A stretch of DNA of 64,000 bases, from positions 2,208,001 through 2,272,000 of the forward strand of contig JAQPZY010001621.1 of NCBI GenBank assembly GCA_029931535.1. Reading direction: 5' to 3'. Below, piece by piece: positions 42,765 through 54,898 of the stretch (positions are counted from its first letter, which is position 1; each line of letters begins with the position of its first letter). The position numbers and the translations under genes are program-made. Under the pieces are notes generated by a model, which worked only from the letters and a program-made list of their open reading frames with translations, ran no database searches and was not told the origin of the DNA. The DNA comes from Margaritifera margaritifera (taxonomy: Eukaryota > Mollusca > Bivalvia > Unionida > Margaritiferidae).

Positions 42765-44418
42765 ATGCCTCGCACTTGTGTGAACAATGCAGATAACTTC
42801 TGCTATGTTTGTAGTGAAGTGACTTTTGCATCACAAAAGCGCAGTATAACCACTATGGTTAAGAAAGCCTATTACCTTTATTTTGGCTGCAAAATTGGAG
42901 ATCAGGACAAGATGTGGAACAAATCTTCGCCAGTGGTTGAACAGGAAAAGGAAATCTATGCCTTTTGCAGTGCCAATGAATTGGAGAGAGCCAACAGATC
43001 ATATCAGCAATTGTTACTTCTGCATGGTGCCTCTAGTTGGGAAAGGTGTGTCAAAGAAGAAAAAGTGGACTGTGCATTATCCAAATATTCCGTCAGCTAT
43101 TCGCCCAGTACCCCACGGAGAAGGACTGCCGGTTCCTGGTGCACCAGAATCATTCTCACTTGAGTCAGACGAGGAAGAGGAAGAGGATGAAACTTCTAGT
43201 CCTGAACCATCAATGTCACATGACCCATATTTTCTCCCATCCTCCTCCTCTGAACCACACCTCATAACACAAGGTGAACTGAATGACCTTGTCAGGGATT
43301 TTGAACTACCCAAGAGTAATGCAGAGCTGTTGGGCTCCAGACTACAGCAGTGGAATCTCCTGGCAGGTGATGTTAGGGTTTCCATGTTCCGTGACCGTCA
43401 AAAGGATCTTGTCCCATTCTTCTTCATGGAAGGTGATCTTGTAGCCTGCAACAACATCGATGGTGTGATGGCAGCCCTCAACATTGTTCATGATCCAGAT
43501 GAGTGGAGACTTTTCATTGATTCATCGAAGACGAGTCTTAAAGCTGTTTTTCTGCATAATGGTAGTGTTTTGCCATCAATTCCAGTTGGTCATGCAGTCC
43601 ATATGAAGGAAACCTATGAAAACATGAAACAACTTTTGAGGTGCATAAACATCAGTGGCAGCCTTGTGGCGATATCAAGGTTGTTGCTCTCTTGCTTGGT
43701 CTGCAGACTGGATACACAATGTACTACCGTTTTCTCTGCGAATCGGATAGTCGTGCTAGAGATTCCCACTACATCAAGAGAGATTGGCCACTCCAACAGT
43801 CATTGGAGATTGGGATGAAAAGTGTTCAGCATCCACCACTTGTTGAATCAAGGAAGATTTTGTTACCACCCTTGCACATCAAGCTGGGTCTGATGAAGAA
43901 CTTTGTCAAGGCCATGGACAAAACACAAGCAGCTTTCAAGTACCTCCGTGGAAAATTTCCAAGGTTAAGTGAAGCTAAGATAAAGGAAGGTGTCTTTGTT
44001 GGTCCTCAGATTCGTGAACTTCTTCGAGATGATGCATTTCACCGTGCACTGCGTGGCAATGAAAGACGGCATGCAAAGCCTTCCAGTTAGTGGCAACAAA
44101 TTTTCTCGGAAACAACAAGGCAGAAAATACAGGGAGTTGGTGGAAAACCTCCTCAAGACATACAAAAGCCTTGGTGGCAACATGTCACTAAAGATACATT
44201 TTTTGCACTCTCATCTAGATTTTTTTCCACCGAACTGCGGAGCAGTGAGCGATGCGCACGGCGAGTGATTTCACCAGGACATTGCAACAATGGAGACACG
44301 CTATCAGGGCAAATGGAGCCCATCAATGCTGGCAGACTATTGCTGGACAGTGACAAGAGATGCTCCATTCAATAAATACAAGAGACAAGCCAAGAAGCGC
44401 CGAGTAGACACTGAATAA
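42765..44418 (+). pseudogene. Decayed copy of a repeated invertebrate protein family, probably transposase-derived
   Basis: The ATG at 42765 starts M-P-R-T-C-V-N-N-A-D-N-F-C with early Cys pairs (C-Y-V-C). A frame change near 42900 leads to L-R-Q-W-L-N-R-K-R and C-Y-F-C-M-V-P. Next come an acidic E/S-rich linker, W-R-L-F-I-D-S-S-K and L-H-N-G. After a frame change near 43640, G-D-I-K-V-V-A-L-L-L-G-L-Q-T-G-Y and P-P-L-H-I-K-L-G-L-M-K-N-F-V are read. A third change near 44080 gives the next segment. A stop at 44266-44268 falls directly before F-H-Q-D-I, and the last segment runs to TAA 44416-44418. I know this arrangement from multi-copy 'uncharacterized' proteins in arthropods and molluscs. 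The spaced D, E and H residues fit an RNase H-fold transposase, which is inference. In the C-x-L-C-E-W box the first Cys and the Trp are changed. Confidence 0.75.
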
Positions 44419-44419
44419 G

Positions 44420-45560
44420 GACTATACTATGTACTTATATATACATAATAGTTTTTTGACTTTTGTTTCAGTATATTTTTATTTATATAACCCTTTTGCT
44501 GTTTTTAAAGTGTTACATAAACAGGACAGGTGAAATATTATCATGTAAAGCAATCATAAACACATGAAAAGACCTAGGTTTACAATTTATGATTAAAAGT
44601 CTACTATGTACACAATATACATAGACGTAAAATGTAAAACCTTAAATATCTTGGAAACAGTAGCCAATCAGTTGTTTTAATTGTCATATTTGAATTCAGA
44701 ATTCCTAATAAATAGCACATTTTATCTCTGAAGCAGGCGACTTCGAAAAAATTGTAGACCAGCGTTATGTAAGTACCTTGTTTATAAAGCATGTCTGTGA
44801 ATCCGGTAAGCACATGTTGCAAGCTCATTCGCTCGCACTTAAAATTTACCGCTTACTGCACTAATGCTGCTAACTGACAGGGTCCAAAATATTTGAACGT
44901 CTGATGTAACCTTAAGAGGCTAAATGAAAAGATATGTAAGGATGAAAAAGTGTTGACTGTTTATACTTCATATATCATCATATAATAATCCACCTACGAT
45001 GATTGCTTGTAGTATGTCAGTTTTGTTCATAATAAATTTTGAAAAAACCCACAAAATAATTTTTATATTTGCACTCTGCATTAAATAAATAAAAAAGCAA
45101 TTGGGCTATTTAAAAGAAATAAAAACATCTTCAATCAGGAATTTCAGTTTTCTGCAGAGTGGAATGTTTAATGAGTGAGCTTTCTGCTAAAATCCTTAGA
45201 AAGTCAACAAATCCCACATACTATTGACACCAGCCATTTAAGGAGCAGATATTTTGGACCCTAAATCGAGCTTTTTATGATGCTTATTAATGCAGCTATT
45301 ATCATCTTTCATATTTTTCATTGCATATCAGCGCACATATGTTTCTTGCTTATCTGCACCCTATGTAAACTTATTTTTTCTGCATATCTGCACTCTTAAC
45401 ATCCTTATTTTTCTTTGCATATCGGCACCCTTAGAATACTTATTATTCCCTTTCTGTCACTTTTTCGTTTCCACACAATAGCCCCCCCCCCCCCCTTGCT
45501 GGATTTCAAACAAATTTGGTATGCAGCTAGAACTGATGCTACCTAGTCTGAGTTTGAATG
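44420..45560. other. No gene recognised
   Basis: AT-rich 3' flank of the pseudogene, ending in a poly-C run at about 45482-45496. No TIR of a DNA transposon was found. Confidence 0.4.
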
Positions 45561-45564
45561 CGAG

Positions 45565-46163
45565 CATTGTATATCATCGTCACAATAACTCCCTTTATTA
45601 GTATTGGATATCATCGTCACAAAAACTCCCTTTATTAGCATTGTATATCATCGTCACAATAACTCCCTTTATTAGTATTGTATATCATCGTCACAATAAC
45701 TCCCTTTATTAGTATTGGATATCATCGTCACAATAACTCCCTTTATTAGCATTGGATATCATCGTCACAATAACCGCCTTTATTAGCATTGTATATCATC
45801 GTCACAATAACTCCCTTTATTAGCATTGGCTATCATCGTCACAATAACTCCCTTTATTAGTATTGGATATCATCGTCACAATAACTCCCTTTATTAGTAT
45901 TGGATATCATCGTCACAATAACTCCCTTTATTAGTATTGGATATCATCGTCACAATAACTCCCTTTATTAGTATTGGATATCATCGTCACAATAACTCCC
46001 TTTATTAGTATTGTATATCATCGTCACAATAACTCTCTTTATTAGTATTGGATATCATCGTCACAATAACTCCCTTTATTAGTATTGGATATCATCGTCA
46101 CAATAACTCCCTTTATTAGTATTGGATATCATCGTCACAATAACTCCCTTTATTAGTATTGGA
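45565..46163 (+). repeat. 37-bp tandem repeat, about 16 copies
   Basis: The unit is ATTGGATATCATCGTCACAA followed by TAACTCCCTTTATTAGT. The commonest variants are GGAT/GTAT and TTAGT/TTAGC. Ends fade into GGTATGCAGCT on both sides (about 45519 and 46178), so the array expanded inside a short older sequence. Confidence 0.97.
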
Positions 46164-46179
46164 TTTCATGCAAATTAGG

Positions 46180-46918
46180 TATGCAGCTTAAAGCTCAGGA
46201 TTGTCAGCCTCCCAATTTCTATTTTACAATACTTATGCATAATCATACTTATGCATAATCAGTACATGCACATCATAATACAGACATATGGCAGAATCAC
46301 ATGTTCCTTTTTCACTAAAATGCAAACAATGGCAACATTAATTTACACAAAGGCATCAAGAAGCGATTGCTTATCCCTCTGACAACTCTTCTTGTACATT
46401 ATGAATTGACAAAACGGCAAATTTTTTATTTCTTTTTTCAAAGGCTTATGCCTAATCAGATATATCTTTCCTGTGTCAAATTAATAATGAACAACTTTAA
46501 TTTTGGCTTTTCAGGATTTGAATATATGACTGCTACATTCAAAAGATGAATTGAGATCTAAATGAGCATTTACTGGTAATTTTGGTTGTCAGTACTAATT
46601 ATTGCACTATGTAAAATTCTGAAAGACAGGTACAGTGTCTTGGTATAATGTGATTTGCTGTGTACTGTGATTCACTGTGTGCAGATTCGGAGATTGATAG
46701 TTACCTTCAATAAACCATTAAACAGTAAATCCTAATGCACCGAGAATTTAACATAAGACAGTAATTAGCATTTTATTGTTATGGCAAAAAAGAGAAATGA
46801 TTGATTTACACCGTTCTGTTATTTTATTTCCATGCAAGATATTAATGCTAGTAGCAATCCACAAACATAGATCTTGTAACCAATCTATAAATAGTTTTTT
46901 TTACCTCCATATAAAGCA
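46180..46918. other. No gene recognised
   Basis: AT-rich sequence before the candidate exon at 46920. Confidence 0.4.
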
Positions 46919-46919
46919 G

Positions 46920-47063
46920 TCATCTCCCTGAAATCAATTGCAAAGGGCCAGTTTGTGTTGGAGCATACAGGAACATTAATATCCTACAATAATGGCATTG
47001 TGACACAAATTAATTATGACAGAAGACGGCTGAAAAGTCAGCTACTATGTTTTGAAAATAAAG
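46920..47063 (+). CDS. Candidate host exon (about 47 codons)
   Basis: An open segment lies between a pyrimidine-rich acceptor (TTTTTTTTACCTCC...AAAGCAG) and the donor AAAG|GTGATA. It reads I-S-L-K-S-I-A-K-G-Q-F-V-L-E-H, then G-T-L-I-S-Y-N-N-G-I-V and R-R-R-L-K-S-Q-L-L. Composition is globular and unlike the chance frames nearby. Family not recognised. Confidence 0.35.
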
Positions 47064-47635
47064 GTGATAAGATGTGGTTAGTAAAGCTTATGGTAATTAA
47101 TATGGGGTTAATAAGTATTTTGATGTGTACAAGAGGGAAGAATTTAAGTTTAAGTGCACAAACCAGCTGGAAGTAGCCGATCAAAGTACACCACTCTCTT
47201 CCTTTTTGGGACCTCAACAAAAATATTACACAATCCCTTTTAAGGTGGGATGGCTTGTAGTGCGAGCAATGTGTTTTAGAAACACAAATCTAGTCAAGTT
47301 ATTTTAGCACTTTTAGCACTTTTATGAGTCGTATACATTTTTTGACTTAGACATATTGAATTGGAGGCATATTTGTCACATGTACAGTGCACTGTGCAAT
47401 CTTAAATCCAGTTATTTTCCATGTTTGTATGCCCCCACTGTAATTGCACAAAAGAAACTCAACACAGATGAATGAAATTTTATAAACTTTTTATTTGGTA
47501 AGGATATATAAATGGCATGATTATATTTTCAGGCCACTACAACAATTTTCAATTGTTTACACATTTTGTAACTTATTATCTTCTCACCAACAAACTTGGT
47601 ATGTAGATACATCTGGACAAAAGTAACTCAACCAC

Positions 47636-48057
47636 ACCACAACTGTTTCACTGTAACCTAATTTGCACACTTGACACAACCACACCACAACTGTTTCACT
47701 GTAACCTAATTTGCACACTTGACACAACCACACCATAACTGTTCACTGTAACCTAATATGCACACTTGACACAACCACACCACAACTGTTTCACTGTAAC
47801 CTAATATGCACACTTGACACAACCACACCACAACTGTTTCACTGTAACCTAATATGCACACTTGACACAACCACACCACAACTGTTTCACTGTAACCTAA
47901 TATGCACACTTGACACAACCACACCACAACTGTTTCACTGTAACCTAATTTGCACATTTGACACAACCACACCACAACTGTTTCACTGAAACCTAATTTG
48001 CACACTTGACACAACCACACCACAACTGTTTCACTTTAACCTAATATGCACACTTGA
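47636..48057 (+). repeat. 48-bp tandem repeat, about 9 copies
   Basis: The unit starts CTTGACACAACCACACCACA and includes CTGTTTCACTGTAACCTAAT. Because 48 is a multiple of three, the minus strand reads as a 16-residue repeat (V-W-L-C-Q-V-C), which I regard as incidental. Confidence 0.95.
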
Positions 48058-48199
48058 CTAACTTTTGTATTTTCAGCTATTTGTTAATGATATCCGCAAT
48101 ATCCTTAATCTTGTTTTGCCTATATTTATGAAAACTGGCATGTAGATACATCTGGATGAAAGAAACTCAATCGTACCAAAACTAGGTGATTATGACCTA

Positions 48200-48790
48200 A
48201 TTTGCACACTTTGATGGCCATATTGACATGGGGTTTTTCAGTTAAAGGCTTCTTATGATGTCTAGTTGATGCTAAATGAAAATTGTGCGAATCTGACATC
48301 CAAAATGAGCACCATGATGGCCATCTTGAATATATTCTTATTGCTTCTCCTGAAGCAATGGTTTTTGCATTGCCATGGTATTTTCACTAAAGACTTCTTG
48401 TGATGTCTGGTTGGTTGCAAATGAAAATGGAGCAGTGGTAGCTAAATTGCTTGAGTGCCAGGCTCGTAATCAAATGGTAACGATTTCAATTCCTGCCCAG
48501 GCCAGCCTGGGTTGGCTGCTTCAATATGTTCTTGGAAAAGGCAATTAACTCCCATTTCCTTTGCATGATATAGCCAATAATGTGTTATAAATGCTATTAA
48601 TAACCAACTAACAACCAACATTAATGAAAATGATGACCATCTGACAGCCAACATGGCCATCATCAAAATCTTTTTCTCACTTCTTCTAAACAGTTATCCA
48701 TAGAAGCATGGGATTTCACATAAAGATTTCTTGGTTCTATACGAAAATGGTGCTGATCTGACATTCTAATGTGGCTACCATGATTGTCGT
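48200..48790 (+). repeat. Dispersed 141-bp-unit repeat, copy 4, interrupted by a SINE
   Basis: Units with GATGTCTAGTTGATGCTAAA (about 48255) and a diverged one at 48400 continue on the far side of the SINE as AATGATGACCATCTGACAGC. No head hairpin is seen. Confidence 0.75.
48430..48622 (+). mobile_element. tRNA-derived SINE, 193 bp, 10-bp target duplication
   Basis: The head resembles a tRNA: GGTAGCTAAATTGCTTGAGT fits box A, and GATTTCAATTCCTG fits box B. Between them lies CTCGTAA, an anticodon-loop-like sequence (CGT, Thr-like). The body and tail contain GGAAAAGGCAATTAACTCCC and GCATGATATAGCCAATAATG. AATGAAAATG is repeated at 48420-48429 and 48623-48632 as a target duplication. The SINE is nested in the older 141-bp-unit repeat. 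A related partial copy is at 21663. Confidence 0.88.
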
Positions 48791-48799
48791 CTTTGAATC

Positions 48800-50265
48800 T
48801 TATCATCTCTAATTCTTCTGAGTGTATTTTATTGTGGGGAATAGTTACGGAGATACTCCCTTGCTGTCCAAGATAACTCATGTTTTAAAGTCGTGAAAAT
48901 CCCCATAAAAATTTTAAAAATTGAACAAAATGATCTTGTATCCTTGTTTGAAGTTAAAATCAAAACTGCAATCTCACCTGTTTGCATTGTTAGTAAAATT
49001 CATGGATACTTTTTGCAAAATATACGAAAAGAATATGTCTTTCTTTCCTCAATATAATGTATGGGTTTCAAAAACCAGTCTCTTTGCTGACAAATATGAC
49101 TTTTAAAAACAGCATTGTCCTTGTATTTAATTTTTATGCTTACTGCAGCATTGATTCAACATTATCCAGACAACTTGGTTGCCGTATTCAACAGAGCAAT
49201 AATGACGCTAATGTGTTCACTGTTATTGTCCTAAATGGGCAACCTCGTGTAATATACAGGGCATGAAAGGGCATTCTCACAGGCGATGCATTATGTGTCA
49301 TAAAGGAAATGGGGATGGAGCCACTGATCAGGTAAGATAAAGAAAAACTGCTACAAGTGTTCGTTGGAAACAAAATATCAAACTAATGGGGAAAAACCAC
49401 TTTTTTCAGGACCAAGGTCTACCAATGATCTATATTGGTTAATGTTTAGCCCTGTGTTTAAAATTTCCATCTCCATCAAAAATCCATCGAGTAGTAAATT
49501 TCTAGTCCATCACTTTGTTATACAAACAATTCTTGCCTATTTAATACTAAAGCAGTTTTACCAAAGTCTGCTCATTCCCGATTGTTGAGTGATCTGCACC
49601 TTAGTTGTCATCACAAAACTATCAGACTAAATTAATTGATCACCATGGAATTTTACAATGGCAAATTGGTACTAAATTGGGTCAAGAAAAGTGGACGTTA
49701 TTTTCTAATCATTACCAGTGCAGGGGGTAGTCCAAATTTTTTATTATACGCGGAGCTTTCATTCTGACTTAGGGCGACATTCAATCCGGTTTACACTGGA
49801 TCACAGCTCTTGGTTGGCGATCTAAAAATGTTCACAAACTTTAAAATTGATTTTGTCAAATGTATTTCTCGGGGCATCTATATAACGATCTTCCAGGAAA
49901 TATTGATCGACAAAGAGCAAAATAAAGTAAATAATAGCGATTTAAAGGCATGAGTAATCAAATTATAAAAAATGACTCTTATAGCTGAAATAGTCTGTAC
50001 CTACATGACCTTAATGATTTTTACTTTAGAGTTATTGCTCCTTTTTAGCTGGATTTAGAGTATGACAGAATATTATAAATTCAAGAAGTCTCACAGTTTT
50101 GAGTAGATCACCATGAAACATTATACATGTAATATTCATCAGCTGACGATGCACATATCAATAAATCTCTGTGCTTCCACAATTTTTAGTTAGAATTATT
50201 GCCCTTTTTGTCCTGTAGCTGAATGTAGTGTAAGACTGGCTCTTGTGAACGCAACTTTTTTTCAG
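48800..50265. other. No gene established
   Basis: A segment at 49149-49333 has an acceptor-like TTACTGCAG and a strong donor CAG|GTAAGA. One frame in it looks protein-like (G-C-R-I-Q-Q-S-N-N-D-A-N-V-F-T-V-I-V) but has a TGA in the middle, so it may be a dead exon. The rest is AT-rich. Confidence 0.35.
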
Positions 50266-50267
50266 TT

Positions 50268-50795
50268 TTTAGCTCTACTGATCTTAGACCAGAAGAGCTT
50301 TTGGGATGGTGTGTTGTCTGTCGTCTGATGTTCGTCCGTTCGTTAGCATAGGTTTGTTATCGCTTTTCCTACACAACTTGGAAAATGAACCTTTACACAG
50401 ACATTCATCCCAAGGTCTAGCTGGTCCTAAATGAAAATGGTGCTGCCCAGACATCCAATATGACCACTACAGAGACCATCTTGAAAATATTGTTGTCACT
50501 TCTCCACCGGATTGGATGATCATATCAACATGGGGTTTTCACTAAAAGACGTCTTATGATGCCTAGTTAGTCCTAAATGCAAATGGTGCCGATCTAACAG
50601 CCAATATGGCCACCACAGCAGCCATCTTGAAAATCTTGTTATTGCTACTCCTTCTGAAATTAACGTCATATCAGCATGGGATTTTCACCGGAAAACTTCT
50701 CATGGTGTCTAGTTGGTTTTAAATAAATTATGCCGAGCTGATATCCAGTATGGCTGCTCCAGGGGCCATCTTGAAAATAGTATTGCTACTCCTAT
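50268..50795 (+). repeat. Dispersed 141-bp-unit repeat, copy 5, with head hairpin
   Basis: The copy starts TAGCTCTACTGATCTTAGAC, which pairs partly with CCAGAAGAGCT, then CGTCCGTTCGTTAG. Units with GATGCCTAGTTAGTCCTAAA lie near 50548 and, more diverged, near 50702. Confidence 0.8.
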
Positions 50796-50983
50796 ATTGT
50801 TTGTAATATTAAGACAATCTATCACATACACTGATGTGTGATAGGAATGAGACAGTGGTGATTAATTCATGCTTTTTCTCATATATAATCTCATTCATAC
50901 TTCATACCTTGATTATTTTATGATCACATGCATTAGATTTTACGCCACTCTTACAACATAAACGTCATCTGAATAAATTGCAG

Positions 50984-51086
50984 ATATTCCTCAAAGTTGA
51001 AGACAACTCAAGAGAGTTTGCTCACAAGTGGAAAACGTTCAGTGTTTTCCCTTATCCAGAAGATTTTACTCAAGTGGCAGCTCTTG
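50984..51086 (+). CDS. Candidate host exon (34 codons)
   Basis: A 103-bp segment lies between AAATTGCAG and CTTG|GTAATT. One frame reads I-F-L-K-V-E-D-N-S-R-E-F-A-H-K-W and then F-P-Y-P-E-D-F-T-Q-V-A, which looks like conserved globular protein. A second frame is also open, so phase is uncertain. Family not recognised. Confidence 0.4.
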
Positions 51087-51433
51087 GTAATTTGATGCAA
51101 ATAATTTGAAAATGTTGTCTCTGACCTTTACAAAAAATACATGAATAAAAATTAATGCTTCAAAATATAGGCAATGAAATACAAAGGCACACAAACATGT
51201 TAATGAGCCAGATAATAATACTTCTGTCAATATAGGCTTAAATGAAGATATTTGGTGGTATACATTTCTTATCTAGTAAGCTACTGAATGTTTTCCACTA
51301 TCGTTATTCTCTATCTTCCAAATCATATGTTCTTCTCTTAAGCTACCGTTTGCTCACCTTTCATGCTTTAATACCATCTGTCATAACTGAAACAATGTCA
51401 GCTTTATTTGCATACAAGTACTTCATGCATTTC

Positions 51434-51530
51434 TAAGAGACATGAGTACTAGAGAAAGCTTAAGTAATAAATGACTTTCAAGGTAATATGAGTACTAGAG
51501 AAAGCTTAAGTAATAAATGACTTTCAAGGA
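51434..51530 (+). repeat. 48-bp two-copy tandem duplication
   Basis: ATGAGTACTAGAGAAAGCTT... followed by AAGTAATAAATGACTTTCAA occurs twice in a row. Confidence 0.9.
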
Positions 51531-51869
51531 AATATCGATCTTTATAAGGTGCAGAATTACTTAACAATTTGCAAGATGGTGGAAATGATGATCCACTTGG
51601 AATAAGGACAATTTAGAAGAAAATTGTCACTTGGCCTTTCAGAATTTTACTCATTTCATTACAAGAGTTTCAAGTATTTTTTGAGTCATTTTCATAAGCA
51701 TTTTTGACATCGATTTGATTACATAGACGACAGCAGTAATCCTATAGATAAAACTCTTGTTATGAACTCTTTCGTACTGTAAGTATCGTTGGCACAGACA
51801 CACAATGGAAACCATGTAAAAAAAAATACTTTGAAGTTAGTTATTTTCAAGGGCCACAATTTTCCTGGT

Positions 51870-52290
51870 TTTATGTTGGTATTTAATTCGTGGATTTAAA
51901 ATGGTGCTTTATCATTCCTACTGATAGATCATTTGTATTTAATTCATGGATTTAAAACGGTGCTTTATCATTCCTACCGATAGATCATTATTGGTTATCC
52001 TGTCTTTGTGTTGGTATTTAATTCATGGATTGACAATGGTGCTTTTTCATTCCTTCCGATAGATCATTGGTATTTAATTCATGGATTGACAATGGTGCTT
52101 TATCATTTCTACCGATAGATCATTGGTATTTCATTCATGGATTAAAAATGGTGCATTTTCTTTCCTACCGATAGATCATTCGTATTTCATTCATGGATTA
52201 AATATGGTGCTTTATCATTCCTACCGATAGATCTTTGGTATTTCATTCATGGATTAAAAATGGTGCTTTATCATTCCTACCGATAGATCA
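51870..52290 (+). repeat. ~56-bp tandem repeat, about 7 diverged copies
   Basis: Units with TTTAATTCATGGATTTAAAA and GGTGCTTTATCATTCCTACC occur at about 51901, 51956, 52035, 52092, 52147, 52205 and 52259. One interval is longer (79 bp). Confidence 0.9.
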
Positions 52291-52299
52291 TTATTTCTT

Positions 52300-53185
52300 T
52301 GTCTTTTAATTCGTAGCTTGTAGCAACCATGAAATCAACAAAATCAGTTCCTCAAGAATTAGGGTGACTTCACTTTAGTTTCCAGACGAGAATAATCATG
52401 ATTGGCTAAAAAGTCTCATAGGAACATTTCACAGAACTTAAACATCCAATCTCTAGAGAATAAAAAGGAAACAAAAAGCTGAAAGGAAGCTTTAATATTC
52501 ATGTTTTTAGCTTCAGATAGAAACCCTGCATTTAAAAGTAAATATTGTTAAGTCTGCGTGTTCAGGTATTCAAGTTTAAAACAGGTATTTGTTCTTTAAT
52601 TCCTATAAAAAAAATTTTGTGACAGTTCAACTTCAAAGAGATAGCGTTGAATGAACTAAGTCGTCTTAGTTATGCTCTTGGAATGAATTTAGAAAACAAT
52701 AAAAAAAATAGCTGGCATGGGACTACATCGCAGAAAGAAATATGGTACCGCAATGTTGTTCTTTACTAAAAAATAATTTACTACCATATTTTTTAATGCC
52801 TGTTAATTCTGCAGTATCAATAGCAATACCACTTTAGTGAATGACTTAATGTAATTATTTACTGTGCACTTTTGTCTCAGCTGTGAGAGATTTCCCAAAA
52901 AGATGAGACAAAGCAGTTGCAAATGTCTGTCCATCCGTCAAATTTTGGTTAAATTAACAGAGTATTTTATTATCTCCTGTTTGTATCTGTGGATCATGAC
53001 CAAACTATGTATTCAAATTGATAAGGATGTAAGGAGGAGAGACATTAAATTCACATACTTTTTACCTGGAACTATACATGCTTTAAAATTTGTAATCTTT
53101 GCTTTTCTGAATTATAAGTTCTTTTTTTTCATTTCAGTATCTTGCTTTGTAATTACTTCAACAGATTATATTGCAATCAGCATAC
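52300..53185. other. No gene recognised
   Basis: A 116-codon open frame at 52864-53214 is rich in Ile, Phe, Cys and Tyr, has no recognisable motif and runs into the satellite. I regard it as chance. Confidence 0.4.
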
Positions 53186-53186
53186 A

Positions 53187-54166
53187 CAGTAGGAATGAAA
53201 ACTTTCAGGCTTGAGGTGCTAATATGGGTAATACATAGTAGGAATGAAAACTTTCAGGCTTGATGTGCTAATTTGGGTAATACACAGTAGGAATGAAAAC
53301 TTTCAGGCTTGATGTGCTAATATGGGTAATACACAGTAGGAATGAAAACTTTCAGGCTTGATGTGCTAATATGGGTAATACATAGTAGGAATGAAAACTT
53401 TCAGGCTTGATGTGCTAATATGGGTAATACACAGTAGGAATGAAAACTTTCAGGCTTGATGTGCTAATATGGGTAATACATAGTAGGAATGAAAACTTTC
53501 AGGCTTGATGTGCTAATATGGGTAATACACAGTAGGAATGAAAACTTTCAGGCTTGATGTGCTAATATAGGTAATACATAGTAGGAATGAAAACTTTCAG
53601 GCTTGAGGTGCTAATATGGGTAATACATAGTAGGAATGAAAACTTTCAGGCTTGATGTGCTAATATGGGTAATACATAGTAGGAATGAAAACTTTCAGGC
53701 TTGATGTGCTAATATGGGTAATACATAGTAGGAATGAAAACTTTCAGGCTTGATGTGCTAATATGGGTAATACACAGTAGGAATGAAAACTTTCAGGCTT
53801 GATGTGCTAATATGGGTAATACATAGTAGGAATGAAAACTTTCAGGCTTGAGGTGCTAATATGGGTAATACATAGTAGGAATGAAAACTTTCAGGCTTGA
53901 GGTGCTAATATGGGTAATACATAGTAGGAATGAAAACTTTCAGGCTTGATGTGCTAATATGGGTAATACACAGTAGGAATGAAAACTTTCAGGCTTGAGG
54001 TGCTAATATGGGTAATACACAGTAGGAATGAAAACTTTCAGGCTTGATGTGCTAATATGGGTAATACACAGTAGGAATGAAAACTTTCAGGCTTGATGTG
54101 CTAATATGGGTAATACACAGTAGGAATGAAAACTTTCAGGCTTGAGGTGCTAATATGGGTAATAAA
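53187..54166 (+). repeat. 49-bp tandem repeat, about 20 copies
   Basis: The unit is CAGTAGGAATGAAAACTTTC then AGGCTTGATGTGCTAATATG then GGTAATACA. Variants TAGTAGG/CAGTAGG and GATGTGC/GAGGTGC are mixed along the array. Copies are otherwise almost identical. Confidence 0.97.
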
Positions 54167-54169
54167 CAG

Positions 54170-54894
54170 TTTGCATGAGCATAAATCAACAAGAGTTCAC
54201 TTCTTTCTTTTTTCTCAGATATTAGCATAAAACAAAGACTATATTATCGGTATTCTTACATTACCAATTATAGATACAAGTACATTAATTATAAAGTGCC
54301 AATGAAAAGTAGTATTTAATATTTAAAAAATTGTGACAGTATCTATATTGTCATTTGAATGCACATATGTGGCTTTCTTCCATGGGTACAACGTACAGGA
54401 ATAAGAGAAAATGTGTTTCATAGAATGGGAATTCTATACATTCAAACTGATTTTTAGCATATGTCAGATGTCATCACCAGATGTAAGATTTAGCAGATGC
54501 ATTAAACTGAATGGTTTGCTTAATTTTCTTCATTCATTATTGTATGCATACTTTTTTTCACAAATAGGCTACCCCACAAAAGGAAAATGGAACACACATC
54601 GGGACATGTATCTAATTTGACAGGATGTACATTTTTATTGTTTTCTATTACTTTATGGTAAGTGGATATTTATAAATTCAATAATAAAGCTGATTATAAT
54701 TGGAAGTTTATTTTGTGGGATATTATTTATGCATGGATTTAAGGTCGTTTTTATATTTTATTCTTACTCCAAAGTGCAAAAGTTTTCTTACTCATTTAAC
54801 TAGTTTTAGCTGAATGTTATAACATATTTTTAAAGCAAATGATTCGAGAAAAATAGTAAATGAAGTGTCACATATTCCATTTATAAGGCTATAC
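54170..54894. other. No gene recognised
   Basis: AT-rich sequence. A possible acceptor at about 54566 precedes G-Y-P-T-K-G-K-W-N-T-H, but no donor or family supports an exon. Confidence 0.35.
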
Positions 54895-54898
54895 CATG

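Noticed and set aside
43077..43385. Ser-rich 102-codon minus frame
   Set aside because: It is the antisense of the acidic linker of the 42765 pseudogene.
47706..48023. Minus-strand 105-codon frame with a 16-residue repeat
   Set aside because: The 48-bp minisatellite happens to be a multiple of three; there is no sequence outside the repeat to support a gene.
48430..48505. Possible functional tRNA-Thr gene
   Set aside because: The A and B boxes are diverged, stems do not close properly and the sequence continues into a SINE body with a target duplication.
52864..53214. 116-codon plus-strand frame with membrane-like segments
   Set aside because: Rich in Phe, Ile and Cys, no motif, ends inside the 49-bp satellite.
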